The notes beneath the pieces are model-generated. The model was not told the origin of the DNA, did no database searches, and saw only the letters and a program-made list of their open reading frames with translations. Positions 8,280 through 16,744 of a stretch of DNA of 64,000 bases are shown in pieces. Position 1 is the stretch's first letter. Each line of letters opens with the position of its first letter. Location of the stretch: contig NZ_FUYE01000020.1 of NCBI RefSeq assembly GCF_900167535.1, forward strand, positions 1-64,000, in the 5' to 3' direction. The position numbers and the translations under genes were made by a program. Source of the stretch: Prosthecobacter debontii (lineage in GTDB: Bacteria > Verrucomicrobiota > Verrucomicrobiia > Verrucomicrobiales > Verrucomicrobiaceae).

Positions 8280-9107
8280 TTAGATCAACTCCGATACAGG
8301 GAGCGGTGTCAGGTCCTTGACCCCTTGAGGAAACATGCGCTTGCGGAAAGTCAAAATTTCCGGCTCTGTCGAAGTGACCAGCACCACATGCTCAAAGTGG
8401 GCGCTAGGCTTCCGATCCTGCGTGATAGCCGTCCAATTATCAGAGAGCACTCGCGTTTTAGCCGTGCCGAGATTGATCATCGGCTCAATGGCCAAAGTCA
8501 TGCCCGCCTTGAGGCGTGGGCGTTCCCCACGTTTGCCATAATTGGGCACCTGGGGTTCCTCGTGCAGTTTGCGGCCGACACCATGGCCGACAAATTCCCG
8601 GACCACGGTGTAACCGTATTGAATGACGTGTTCTTCAACGGAGGCGCAGAGATCTCCGAGCATCCAACCATCGCGAGCGTGATTGGCAGCGATGTGCAAA
8701 GACTCCTCTGTCGCCGCCAAGAGATGAAGTGTCTCCTTGGCGACATTCCCGATCGGTACCGTGAGAGCGTTATCTCCGATCCAACCGTTGTATTCGATGC
8801 CGACATCGATCTTCACGATATCGCCGTCTTGAATCACCCGGGGCCCACCGATGCCATGCACCACCTCTTCATTGATGGAGATGCAGATGTGACCAGGAAA
8901 CTTGCGATAGCCTAAGAAAGCACTCTTGCAGCCACGCGCTTTCATTTCTGCCGCCGCATAGCGATCCACTTCCCCGGTCGTCACACCCACTTGAGCTTGA
9001 GCGGCTGTTTTCAGCAAGATGTCGCGGGCCATCTGACAGGCCTCGCGGATACCCTGCTGCTGGGCTCCGTGACGAATTGGGATTTTGTTGCTACTGAGCA
9101 GTGCCAT
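8280..9107 (-). CDS. map: Type I methionine aminopeptidase
   Basis: A protein of 275 aa that removes the initiator methionine from nascent proteins. The metal ligands of type I MetAP are visible: the two Asp in VKIDVGIEYNGWIGDNALTV, the His in FVGHGVGRKLHEEPQVPN, the Glu in TLAIEPMI, and a final Glu in AHFEHVVLVT. The substrate-binding His is in NEEVVHGIG. It is the last gene of the str-S10-spc cluster and follows secY by 29 bp; adk, which often sits between secY and map, is absent. Confidence 0.95.
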   Translation of the reverse strand: MALLSSNKIPIRHGAQQQGIREACQMARDILLKTAAQAQVGVTTGEVDRYAAAEMKARGCKSAFLGYRKFPGHICISINEEVVHGIGGPRVIQDGDIVKIDVGIEYNGWIGDNALTVPIGNVAKETLHLLAATEESLHIAANHARDGWMLGDLCASVEEHVIQYGYTVVREFVGHGVGRKLHEEPQVPNYGKRGERPRLKAGMTLAIEPMINLGTAKTRVLSDNWTAITQDRKPSAHFEHVVLVTSTEPEILTFRKRMFPQGVKDLTPLPVSELI

Positions 9108-9136
9108 GAAGATGAAGCGTTTCCTTCGGTCTCGAA

Positions 9137-10645
9137 TTACATGCCTTTGTTATAGATCAGCCAAGCCACGCCCAGAAGGGTGATCAGGGCGATCCCGGTC
9201 CAAAGCATGACCACAGTCGCAGGATTCGCCACATTGCCGGTCTGCTGCATGCGGTCGAAGCGACCACGAATGCGGCCCTTCTTCAGGAAGCCATCATAGT
9301 GGCTCTGCAGAAGGTGGGTCTCAATCTGACGCATCACGTCGAGAACCACACCGACCAAAATCAGCAAGCTGGTGCCGCCGAAGAACTGAGCGGTCTGAGG
9401 TGCGATGCCCAAGATGGAGCTGACGACGCCTGGCATGATGTAAAGCAGAGTCAGGAAGATAGCGCCAGCAAAGGTCAGGCGGCTCATCGTGAAGTCCAAG
9501 AAATCTGCCGTGGGCTTACCAGGGCGAATGCCAGGAATGTAACCACCACTGCGCTTCAGATCTTCAGAGATCTGCGTCGGTTGGAACATCGTGGCCACCC
9601 AGAAGTAGCTAAAGAAGAAAATCAAGGCGGCGGACAAGCTGTAATAAACCCAACCGGAAGCAATGGTCTGGGAGAAACGCTGCACCCAGCCCACGTCAGG
9701 GAACATCGAGGCAATGATGGAGGATGGGAAAAGCAGGATCGCTTGCGCGAAGATGATCGGCATCACACCGGAATAATTGATCTTCAAAGGCAGATACTGA
9801 GTCTGGCCGCCATAAACTTTACGACCAACCACGCGCTTGGCATACTGGATGACGATTCGGCGTGTCGCCTGCGTCAAGGCAATGACTCCAGCAATGACAA
9901 TGATCATGAATGCCAGCAGCAGCACCAGGGTGGCGGGCTTGCTCATATCGCTGCCCACATTGCCCACGTAGGTCTGCCAGACCTGCACCATGGCGCCAGG
10001 AAGATCGGAGACGATGTTCACGCAGATCAACAGAGAGACACCGTTGCCGATACCGCGCTCCGTGATCATCTCACCCAGCCACATCATCAGCATGGTGCCG
10101 GCAGTGATGGTGATCACCGAAGGCAGCACAAACCCCCAGAAGCTGTAGTCTGGAACGAGAGGGCGATGCAAACGCTCAATGGTTTCCTGAAGACCACCCA
10201 AGAAGATGTTCTGACCTGGGTTCTGCAACGACTGCGCCAACAGATATCCTTGGAATACGCAGAGAACGATCGTGGCCAATCGTGTGTATTGAGTGATTTT
10301 CTGGCGACCTCCGTCTTCACGAGCCATTTTGCTCAGCCTAGGCACCACAGCCGTCAAGAGCTGCAGCATGATCGAAGCACTGATGTAGGGCATAATGCCG
10401 AGGGCAAAAATCGCGCAATTTTGCAGACCACCACCGCTGAAAACGTTCAGCAAGGCGGCTACTTGAGCAGCACCAGAGCCAGCATCCGCCGTGCGGTTTT
10501 TGATCCATTCATCGAGCACAGTCACATCAATGCCAGGAAGCGTGATGGAGGCGCCAATGCGGACGATAACGATCATCGCCAGCGTGAACAGGATCCGGGA
10601 GCGGAGGTCAGGAACTTTGAAGCTGTTAGCAAAAGCAGAAATCAT
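9137..10645 (-). CDS. secY: Protein translocase subunit SecY
   Basis: A protein of 502 aa, the channel subunit of the Sec translocon in the inner membrane. It has about ten hydrophobic helices and the family blocks ALGIMPYISASIMLQLL, GIGNGVSLLI, a YAKRVVGRKVYGGQTQYLPL loop, FFSYFW, and the GGYIPGIRPGKPT cytosolic loop. It is longer than E. coli SecY (443 aa), mainly through insertions between the early helices. It lies in the usual place after rplO, separated by about 100 bp, and directly before map. Confidence 0.96.
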   Translation of the reverse strand: MISAFANSFKVPDLRSRILFTLAMIVIVRIGASITLPGIDVTVLDEWIKNRTADAGSGAAQVAALLNVFSGGGLQNCAIFALGIMPYISASIMLQLLTAVVPRLSKMAREDGGRQKITQYTRLATIVLCVFQGYLLAQSLQNPGQNIFLGGLQETIERLHRPLVPDYSFWGFVLPSVITITAGTMLMMWLGEMITERGIGNGVSLLICVNIVSDLPGAMVQVWQTYVGNVGSDMSKPATLVLLLAFMIIVIAGVIALTQATRRIVIQYAKRVVGRKVYGGQTQYLPLKINYSGVMPIIFAQAILLFPSSIIASMFPDVGWVQRFSQTIASGWVYYSLSAALIFFFSYFWVATMFQPTQISEDLKRSGGYIPGIRPGKPTADFLDFTMSRLTFAGAIFLTLLYIMPGVVSSILGIAPQTAQFFGGTSLLILVGVVLDVMRQIETHLLQSHYDGFLKKGRIRGRFDRMQQTGNVANPATVVMLWTGIALITLLGVAWLIYNKGM

Positions 10646-10744
10646 GAGAGAGGGAGGTAAGAGAAAGCGGGCCTAGCCAACTCACAACCAAAGAGGTTGA
10701 TCGGTGACCGGCCCGCTGACGGGGTTGGGATTCGATCTGAATAA

Positions 10745-11185
10745 TCAGGCGGCGATGGAGCCACCGGCCTTCTCGATCTTCTCGCGGGCCGATGCACTGA
10801 CGTTCTTGATCTCAATCGTCAGCTTACGGGAAAGATCGCCAGAGCCGAGGATCTTGATAGCGTCGCAGTTGCGGTTCACAATGCCTTTCTCACGAAGAGC
10901 GGCTTCATTGATCACAGCACCATCTTCGAAGGCGTTCAGAGAGCTCACGTTCACGACTTCATACACATCGCGGAACTGAACATTGCTGAAACCTTTCTTC
11001 GGAAGGCGACGATGAAGGGGCATCTGACCACCTTCGAAGCCAGGGCGGATGCCCTTACCGGCACGTGCCTTCTGGCCCTTGTGACCTTTACAGGAGGTCT
11101 TACCGTGGCCGGAGCTTTCACCGCAGCCGATACGCTTGCGGCGCTTCTTAGCACCCGGGCGGGGTTGGACGTCTTGGAGTCTCAT
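10745..11185 (-). CDS. rplO: 50S ribosomal protein L15
   Basis: A protein of 146 aa, the usual length. It has the L15 N-terminal signature (MRLQDVQPRPGAKKRRKRIG, then GHGKTSCKGHKGQKAR), GFEGGQMPLHRRLPKKGF in the middle, and a C-terminal domain ending in KIEKAGGSIAA. L15 binds 23S rRNA during 50S assembly. It follows rpsE with 44 bp between; rpmD (L30), which normally separates these genes, is missing. Confidence 0.96.
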   Translation of the reverse strand: MRLQDVQPRPGAKKRRKRIGCGESSGHGKTSCKGHKGQKARAGKGIRPGFEGGQMPLHRRLPKKGFSNVQFRDVYEVVNVSSLNAFEDGAVINEAALREKGIVNRNCDAIKILGSGDLSRKLTIEIKNVSASAREKIEKAGGSIAA

Positions 11186-11229
11186 ACTATTTTAAATTGG
11201 AATGGAAGTTCGAGGGGTGAAGGCCAAAA

Positions 11230-11760
11230 TTACAGAGCCTTCTTCTCTTTGATCTCCTTACCGCGAGCGCGGAGGATCTCATCCTTCGGACGAAGAGCGC
11301 CGAGGGCGGCCAGAGTGGCCTTGACGACGTTGGCATGGTTGCTGGAGCCCAGCGACTTACCGATCACGTCTTTCACACCAGCGGCTTCAAGCACAGCGCG
11401 GGCTCCACCACCAGCAATGATGCCAGTTCCGGGACCTGCGGGCTTGAGCAGGATGCAACCGCCGCCATGCTCGCCGAGCACTTCATGAGGAATGGTTGCC
11501 TCATCGAGATGCACACGATTCATGTTCTTGCGGGAAGCTTCCGTAGCCTTCTTGATCGCGTCTGCGACTTCGTTAGCCTTACCGAAACCCCAGCCGACTT
11601 TGCCCTGCTGGTCACCAGCGACCACGAGCGCGGAAAAGCTGAAACGACGACCGCCTTTGACGACCTTAGCGCACCGGTTGATGTGCACCACTTTTTCGAT
11701 GGTGTCCGGACGGGAATCCGAAGATTCACCTGTGGCGGGACTGAGTGTAGCTGCTGCCAT
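11230..11760 (-). CDS. rpsE: 30S ribosomal protein S5
   Basis: A protein of 176 aa with the S5 double-stranded RNA-binding fold ([38 protein letters not shown]) and the C-terminal block [20 protein letters not shown]5 helps shape the decoding site and mRNA entry channel. It lies between rplR and rplO in spc order, 18 bp from rplR. The C-terminus ends in a lysine-rich tail ([12 protein letters not shown]). Confidence 0.96.
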   Translation of the reverse strand: MAAATLSPATGESSDSRPDTIEKVVHINRCAKVVKGGRRFSFSALVVAGDQQGKVGWGFGKANEVADAIKKATEASRKNMNRVHLDEATIPHEVLGEHGGGCILLKPAGPGTGIIAGGGARAVLEAAGVKDVIGKSLGSSNHANVVKATLAALGALRPKDEILRARGKEIKEKKAL

Positions 11761-11778
11761 ATATAGGATTCGTCGAGA

Positions 11779-12135
11779 TTAGAATTTCAGACCTTTTTCG
11801 CGGGCGGCATCAGCCAGCGCTTTCACTTTGCCATGGTAGGTAAAGCCGCCACGGTCAAAAACGACGGCCGTGATGTTAGCTCCGAGAGCGCGCTCAGCGA
11901 TGGTCTGACCCACCTTGATTGCGGTTGCCACGTTAGCGCGGCTTTCGCCGAAGCCTTTTTCTTTGGTAGAAGCAGAAACAATCGTCTTGCCAGCGACGTC
12001 ATCGATCAACTGGGCATACACGTTGGAGTTTGAGAAATAAACTGCCAGACGTGGACGCTGAGGAGTGCCACTAAGGGTCTTGCGAATGCGCGCGTGAACA
12101 CGCGTGCGGGTGAGTTTGCGATTCTTCACAGCCAT
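11779..12135 (-). CDS. rplR: 50S ribosomal protein L18
   Basis: A protein of 118 aa, the usual bacterial length, with the 5S rRNA-binding features of L18: a basic N-terminus ([19 protein letters not shown]), [20 protein letters not shown], and the C-terminal [19 protein letters not shown]. With L5 it carries 5S rRNA into the 50S subunit. It lies 18 bp after rplF and 18 bp before rpsE. Confidence 0.96.
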   Translation of the reverse strand: MAVKNRKLTRTRVHARIRKTLSGTPQRPRLAVYFSNSNVYAQLIDDVAGKTIVSASTKEKGFGESRANVATAIKVGQTIAERALGANITAVVFDRGGFTYHGKVKALADAAREKGLKF

Positions 12136-12153
12136 GATCAGGGTCCTCCTAAA

Positions 12154-12693
12154 TTACTTCACACTCTTACCGGCCTTACGGCGGATCTGCTCACCAGCGT
12201 AACGAACACCCTTGGCCTTATAAGGCTCTGGCGGGTAGTAAGCACGGATGTCAGCGGCGAGCTGCCCGACGACCTGCTTATCGATGCCTTCAATTGCGAT
12301 CTTGGTGTTGTCAGTGACGGTCACTTTGACACCATCCGGGATCGGATGAAGACGTGGGTGGGACTGGCCCAGGTTAAGATCGATCACGTTGCCCTTCACA
12401 GCGGCACGGAAACCCACACCGTGGATTTCGAGGTTACGGGTGTAACCTTTGCTCACGCCTTCGATCATGTTGCTGATCAAACGCTGAGATGTGCCGTGCA
12501 TGGCACGCACTTTGCGATCTTCGCTAGCGCGGGTGACGTTCAGTTGATTGCCTTCTGGAGTAACGGCCACCCCTTCAGGGAGTGTCCAGTTAAGCTTGCC
12601 CTTAGGTCCTTCGACAAGGACGCTGCGGTCAGCACCGATCTTCACGGTGACCTTGTCAGGGAGAGAAATGGGTTGTTTACCGACTCGTGACAT
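12154..12693 (-). CDS. rplF: 50S ribosomal protein L6
   Basis: A protein of 179 aa from the ATG at 12693, which gives the standard L6 N-terminus MSRVGKQPI; the frame stays open upstream to 12765 but that part overlaps the end of rpsH. Both L6 halves are visible (VLVEGPKGKLNWTLP; VGFRAAVKGNVIDLNLG), as is the signature PPEPYKAKGVRYAGEQIRRK at the C-terminus. L6 sits near the GTPase-associated region of the 50S subunit. Confidence 0.96.
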   Translation of the reverse strand: MSRVGKQPISLPDKVTVKIGADRSVLVEGPKGKLNWTLPEGVAVTPEGNQLNVTRASEDRKVRAMHGTSQRLISNMIEGVSKGYTRNLEIHGVGFRAAVKGNVIDLNLGQSHPRLHPIPDGVKVTVTDNTKIAIEGIDKQVVGQLAADIRAYYPPEPYKAKGVRYAGEQIRRKAGKSVK

Positions 12694-12709
12694 GATGATG
12701 ATCCTCGTG

Positions 12710-13099
12710 TTACCAAATTTGCGCCAGAAGTTCGCCGCCCACTTTGGCTTTCTTCGCACGGGCACCAGTCATGATGCCGCGGGAGGTGGACAGGATAGAG
12801 ATGCCGAGGCCGCCGAGCACGCGAGGGATCTCGTCGGAACCTACGTATTTACGCAGACCAGGCTTGCTAACGCGGGTCAGGCTGCGGAGAACAGGGGCTT
12901 TGCCCTGATACTTAAGCTTCAGCTTCAGGCGTGGGTGAGCTTCAGTGGTGTCCACCTCGTAGCTCCACAGGTAGCCTTCTTCTTGAAGGATGCGGGAAAT
13001 CTCGGCCTTCATCTTGGAATAAGGCACAAACACCTCTTGCAGGCCAGCAGCAGCGGCGTTGCGAAGACGGGTGAGATAATCGGAAATCGGGTCAGTCAT
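12710..13099 (-). CDS. rpsH: 30S ribosomal protein S8
   Basis: A protein of 129 aa with the S8 opening MTDPISDYLTRLRNAAAAG, PYSKMKAEISRILQEEGYL, and the C-terminal signature GGLGISILSTSRGIMTGARA. S8 binds the central domain of 16S rRNA and in E. coli represses spc operon translation; similar feedback is possible here but no mimic site was identified. It follows rplE by 27 bp with no room for rpsN, the usual gene in between. Confidence 0.96.
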   Translation of the reverse strand: MTDPISDYLTRLRNAAAAGLQEVFVPYSKMKAEISRILQEEGYLWSYEVDTTEAHPRLKLKLKYQGKAPVLRSLTRVSKPGLRKYVGSDEIPRVLGGLGISILSTSRGIMTGARAKKAKVGGELLAQIW

Positions 13100-13126
13100 G
13101 GATCGCGGAATTATCGACGTTACAGA

Positions 13127-13714
13127 TTAGGCGGCGGCTTCGGCAGACCCATCAGCTTTCGCTTGGGTAGTCTTACCACGGAATGGCATGCCGAGGGCGC
13201 GCAGCAATTCACGCGCATGATCATCATTGCTGGTGGAGGTGACAAACGTGATGTCAAATCCGAGAGTGCGTTTGACCTTTTCCAGTTCCACTTCTGGGAA
13301 GATGGATTGGTCGCTGATGCCGAGGGTATAGTTACCACGGCCGTCAAAAGCTTTGGTAGCCACGCCGCGGAAGTCGCGGATACGTGGGATGGCGGTCTTG
13401 ACCAGACGCATCATGAAGTCATACATGCGGCGACCGCGAAGTGTGACCTTAACACCGACAGGCTCACCCTGGCGAAGCTTGAAGTTAGCGATGGCCTTTT
13501 TGGAGAGCGTGATGACTGGCTTCTGGCCAGTGATCAGGGTCACATCATTAACGGCGTCTTCGACGGCTTGTTTACGCTCGCCCTGGGAACCGACGGAGCA
13601 GTTCAGGACGATCTTTTCAAGCTTCGGGACTTGATGGACGTTTTCGAGGGCGAGCTGAGACTTCAGCGCGCTACGGACGGTGTCTTTATAGAGCTTTTGC
13701 AGCTGGGGTTCCAT
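13127..13714 (-). CDS. rplE: 50S ribosomal protein L5
   Basis: A protein of 195 aa, slightly longer than usual (about 180) because of an Ala/Lys-rich tail after MPFRGKT. The core is clear: LEKIVLNCSVGSQGE, ITGQKPVITLSKKAIANFKL, RQGEPVGVKVTLRG and RDFRGVATKAFDGRGNYTLG. L5 binds 5S rRNA and contacts S13. It follows rplX with about 88 bp between, a wider gap than most in this cluster; I saw no gene in it. Confidence 0.96.
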   Translation of the reverse strand: MEPQLQKLYKDTVRSALKSQLALENVHQVPKLEKIVLNCSVGSQGERKQAVEDAVNDVTLITGQKPVITLSKKAIANFKLRQGEPVGVKVTLRGRRMYDFMMRLVKTAIPRIRDFRGVATKAFDGRGNYTLGISDQSIFPEVELEKVKRTLGFDITFVTSTSNDDHARELLRALGMPFRGKTTQAKADGSAEAAA

Positions 13715-13802
13715 GGATCAGATTTGGCTGTGCTTCCTTTCCTTTGGAGGCCTCGCGAAGACGAGGCGGGAAACAAAGGGGGTGAGCATATTCGACGGAC
13801 TA

Positions 13803-14075
13803 CTACTTCTTCGCAACTTTCTTCTTCGTCGTTTTCGCTTTTGTTTCAGCGACCTTGACGTTGGAGATATGAATCGGGCCTTCCTGCTCGACAATACCAC
13901 CGTTTGGGCGCTCCTGGGAGGGCTTCACGGTTTTCTTGATCATGCGCACGCCTTCAACAAGGACGCGGTTCTTAGCAGGCTGCACCTCAATGATGGTGCC
14001 CTGGGCACCCTTATGGGCGCCGGAGATGACGACGACGTTGTCGCCTTTTTTGACGTGGGTCTTGATTCGGCTCAT
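13803..14075 (-). CDS. rplX: 50S ribosomal protein L24
   Basis: A protein of 90 aa. The KOW motif is at the N-terminus ([20 protein letters not shown]), followed by [18 protein letters not shown] and [15 protein letters not shown]. The C-terminus is short and lysine-rich ([12 protein letters not shown]) in place of the longer ending of E. coli L24 (104 aa). L24 starts 50S assembly. It lies 4 bp after rplN, so translation is probably coupled. Confidence 0.95.
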   Translation of the reverse strand: MSRIKTHVKKGDNVVVISGAHKGAQGTIIEVQPAKNRVLVEGVRMIKKTVKPSQERPNGGIVEQEGPIHISNVKVAETKAKTTKKKVAKK

Positions 14076-14079
14076 GGCG

Positions 14080-14448
14080 TTACAGCACTTCGGGGGCGAG
14101 GGAGACGATCTTCATGAAGTTCTTATCGCGCAACTCACGGGCGACAGGGCCGAAGATACGGGTTCCCTTGGGGTTGTTGTCTTTGTCGATGATCACGATC
14201 GCATTCCGGTCGAAGCGGAGGATGGATCCATCATTACGACGAATTGGATGCGAGGTGCGGACGACCACAGCGCGAACGACTTCACCTTTTTTCACGCTGG
14301 CAGTCGGGGTGGACTCACGAACGTGGGCGGTGATGATGTCACCGACATAGGCGAAACGGGTATTTTTCTTGCCGAGCACACCAATCATTTTGGCGACGCG
14401 GGCTCCGGTGTTATCGGCCACCGGAATAGATGACTCCATTTGCAACAT
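14080..14448 (-). CDS. rplN: 50S ribosomal protein L14
   Basis: A protein of 122 aa, the standard length, with the conserved opening [20 protein letters not shown], then [30 protein letters not shown] and the ending [19 protein letters not shown]14 forms part of the intersubunit bridge and binds the silencing factor RsfS in many bacteria. It lies between rpsQ and rplX, as in most S10-spc clusters. Confidence 0.97.
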   Translation of the reverse strand: MLQMESSIPVADNTGARVAKMIGVLGKKNTRFAYVGDIITAHVRESTPTASVKKGEVVRAVVVRTSHPIRRNDGSILRFDRNAIVIIDKDNNPKGTRIFGPVARELRDKNFMKIVSLAPEVL

Positions 14449-14493
14449 AACTTTTCTTCCTCAGATGAACGGGTTGAACTGTCTCGACAAGGC

Positions 14494-14775
14494 TTAGTGC
14501 TTCTGCACTTCCACCAGGTTCCAGCGCTTCAGCTTGCTAAGCGGGCGGCACTCCTCAATGAGCACCTTATCACCGACCTTGGCTTGCTCGTTTTCATCAT
14601 GCGCATAGAACTTGGAAGTCTTGCGGATGATCTTCTTGAACCGTGGGTGTGGCACGCGGCGCTCCACTTCGACCACGATGGTCTTGTTCATCTTGTCAGA
14701 CACCACAACACCGACACGCTCCTTGCGGACCGGGGCTTTGGTGGGTTGCGCTTCTGCGGTAGTAGCCTCACTCAT
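14494..14775 (-). CDS. rpsQ: 30S ribosomal protein S17
   Basis: A protein of 93 aa with the OB-fold core of S17: [39 protein letters not shown] and [18 protein letters not shown]. The first ten or so residues ([15 protein letters not shown]) form a short extension not present in E. coli S17 (84 aa). S17 is a primary 16S rRNA-binding protein. It follows rpmC by 35 bp. Confidence 0.96.
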   Translation of the reverse strand: MSEATTAEAQPTKAPVRKERVGVVVSDKMNKTIVVEVERRVPHPRFKKIIRKTSKFYAHDENEQAKVGDKVLIEECRPLSKLKRWNLVEVQKH

Positions 14776-14810
14776 GATTTGGAAAAAGGGTCAAAGGTTT
14801 GTGGTTCGGC

Positions 14811-15017
14811 TTAAGCAGCCTTGCTGGCAGCGATACCACGCTCCGTCACGATGGTCTCGATACGAGCCACCTCACGGCGAAGCAGGGAGAGACGGGAAGG
14901 ATTTTCAAGCTGGCCACTCTGCTGCTGCACACGCAGATTCAGCATTTCCTGGCGCAGCTCGCGACGACGAGCATTGAGCTCTTCGACGGACAGTTCACGG
15001 AGTTCTTTGGTCTTCAT
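14811..15017 (-). CDS. rpmC: 50S ribosomal protein L29
   Basis: A protein of 68 aa predicted to form two long helices: MKTKELRELSVEELNARRRE, then RQEMLNLRVQQQSGQLEN and LLRREVARIETIVTER. The N-terminal block and the length are typical of L29, which lies near the peptide exit tunnel. It follows rplP by 24 bp in conventional S10 order. Confidence 0.95.
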   Translation of the reverse strand: MKTKELRELSVEELNARRRELRQEMLNLRVQQQSGQLENPSRLSLLRREVARIETIVTERGIAASKAA

Positions 15018-15041
15018 GATGGGTCTAGTGCGAGAGGAAAA

Positions 15042-15461
15042 TTAAACAGATGCAGTGCGGGTGACGAAGCGAGTGCGCAGACCCAGCTTGTTAGCAGCAA
15101 GGCGGCAAGCTTCACGGGCGGTCGCCTCGTTAACGCCGGAGACTTCGAAAAGCATGTGGCCTGGAAGCACCACTGCCACCCAGAATTCTGGAGAGCCTTT
15201 ACCTTTACCCATACGAGTTTCAGGTGGGCGGGCCGTGACGGGCTTGTGAGGGAAAATACGGATGAAGACCTTCCCCTTACGCTTGAGGTAACGGTTGATT
15301 GCCACACGGCAGGCTTCGATCTGGTTGTTTTTGATCCAGCCACGATCCAGGGTCTGAAGGCCAAACTCACCGAAATCGAGTTTGTTGCCACGGGATGCGG
15401 TGCCCGCGCGGCTGCCGCGCTGGGTCTTGCGATGTTTTACACGACTGGGAAGAAGGGCCAT
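15042..15461 (-). CDS. rplP: 50S ribosomal protein L16
   Basis: A protein of 139 aa with the L16 signatures [20 protein letters not shown], the [20 protein letters not shown] block, [20 protein letters not shown] and the LFEVSGV stretch. L16 contacts the A-site tRNA and 5S rRNA region. It follows rpsC by about 48 bp in the normal order. Confidence 0.97.
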   Translation of the reverse strand: MALLPSRVKHRKTQRGSRAGTASRGNKLDFGEFGLQTLDRGWIKNNQIEACRVAINRYLKRKGKVFIRIFPHKPVTARPPETRMGKGKGSPEFWVAVVLPGHMLFEVSGVNEATAREACRLAANKLGLRTRFVTRTASV

Positions 15462-15509
15462 AAGTCAGCTCCTGGTTAAGATCCGAATAAAGGGGGTTAC
15501 AAAGATGAA

Positions 15510-16328
15510 TTACACTGCTGCAGGAGCTGCGGCTTCAGGCTGTGCCTGAGGCTGCGACTGTTGAGGAGCTTGCTGCTGCTGGTTGTAGGAGCGAGGACCA
15601 CCCGGACGGTCACCACCACGGCGACCAACGCCACCTGCACCGCCACCGCTGTTGCGGTCACCACGATCACGACGACGCTCGTTACGAGGGGTGGTGTTTT
15701 CTGGGGCGTTACCACGGTTCATCCACACTTTCACGCCGATGATACCATACACGGTCTTAGCTTCGGTGAAGCCGTAGTCGATCGGGATACGCAATGTCTG
15801 AAGAGGCACTTTACCCTGACGATATTGTTCAGCGCGAGCAATGTCAGCACCGCCGAGACGGCCTGCGACACGGATACGAATCCCTTCGCCACCCATATCC
15901 ATAGCCGTCTGGACAGCACGCTTCATCGCACGGCGGAAAGAAATACGACGCTCAAGCTGCACGGCCACGCTCTCAGCGATGAGCTGGGCGTCGAGTTCTG
16001 GCTGCTTGATTTCGAAGATGTCGATCTTCACCTGCTTGCCACCGCACATCTCAGAAACCTTCTGGCTCATCACCTCGATTTCCTGACCTTTACGACCGAT
16101 CACCAAACCTGGGCGAGCCGTGTGCAGAGTCACGCGGACCTGGTTCCAAGCGCGTTCGATGATGATCTTGGAGAGGGCGGCCTGCATGAGCTTCTCTTTC
16201 AGATACTTGCGGATGGCAAGGTCGCTGTGAAGAGCTTCTGCATATTCCTTCTCTGGAGCATACCACTTGGAGCGCCAGTCTTTGGTGACTGCGAGGCGGA
16301 AGCCGATTGGATTAACTTTCTGTCCCAT
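15510..16328 (-). CDS. rpsC: 30S ribosomal protein S3 with long low-complexity tail
   Basis: A protein of 272 aa. Residues 1-210 are ordinary S3: MGQKVNPIGFRLAVTKDWRS, the KH-domain GLVIGRKGQEIE, and GGEGIRIRVAGRLGGADIAR. S3 lines the mRNA entry channel. About 60 extra residues follow, first Arg/Gly/Asp-rich, then Gln/Pro/Ala-rich, ending QPEAAAPAAV. The extra tail is probably disordered and could bind RNA; its role is unknown. It lies about 28 bp after rplV. Confidence 0.95.
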   Translation of the reverse strand: MGQKVNPIGFRLAVTKDWRSKWYAPEKEYAEALHSDLAIRKYLKEKLMQAALSKIIIERAWNQVRVTLHTARPGLVIGRKGQEIEVMSQKVSEMCGGKQVKIDIFEIKQPELDAQLIAESVAVQLERRISFRRAMKRAVQTAMDMGGEGIRIRVAGRLGGADIARAEQYRQGKVPLQTLRIPIDYGFTEAKTVYGIIGVKVWMNRGNAPENTTPRNERRRDRGDRNSGGGAGGVGRRGGDRPGGPRSYNQQQQAPQQSQPQAQPEAAAPAAV

Positions 16329-16356
16329 AAATCAGGTGTGTGTGGCGGGTGAGTAA

Positions 16357-16740
16357 TTATTCAGCGGCGACTTTGGCTGCCTTGGCTTTCTTCGCAGGCT
16401 TCTCTTCCTCTTTCGCGCCGAGCACGACAGTGATGTGAGTCATGCGCTTCTTGATCGGAGATGCAGAGCCGCGAGCACGAGGAGTGATGCGCTTCAGGGC
16501 AGGACCAGGGGTGGCCACAGCACTGCGAACGATGAGTTCATCGGCATCGAGCTCGTGATTGTTTTCTGCGTTAGCAACAGCGGAGCGCAGGACTTTACCG
16601 ACCAGGAACGCGGCCTTCTTCGGGGTGAAGTCGAGGACGCTGAGGGCCTGAGACACTGGCATGCCAGTGATGGCTCGTGTGACTTGACGCGCCTTCTGCG
16701 ATGAGATGCGGGCGTATTTATAGATTGAACGCACTTCCAT
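16357..16740 (-). CDS. rplV: 50S ribosomal protein L22
   Basis: A protein of 127 aa. The core matches L22 (YARISSQKARQVTRAITGMP, then AFLVGKVLRSAVANAENNHE), including the tunnel hairpin region PGPALKRITPRARGSASPIK and the MTHITVVLG strand. The last 15-20 residues are Lys/Ala/Glu-rich. Its start lies 4 bp after the stop of the inserted coiled-coil gene, so the two are probably translationally coupled. Confidence 0.96.
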   Translation of the reverse strand: MEVRSIYKYARISSQKARQVTRAITGMPVSQALSVLDFTPKKAAFLVGKVLRSAVANAENNHELDADELIVRSAVATPGPALKRITPRARGSASPIKKRMTHITVVLGAKEEEKPAKKAKAAKVAAE

Positions 16741-16744
16741 AACC

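Noticed and set aside
9299..10660. A 453-codon open frame on the plus strand
   Set aside because: It is antisense to secY, has His/Gln/Asp-rich shadow composition and no family motif; secY is unmistakable.
12548..13858. A 436-codon open frame on the plus strand
   Set aside because: It is antisense across rplF, rpsH and rplE, which are certain; composition is typical of an antisense shadow.
15542..15720. CRISPR-like or tandem repeat in the end of rpsC
   Set aside because: The apparent repetition comes from low-complexity Gln/Pro/Arg/Gly codons, without regular spacers.
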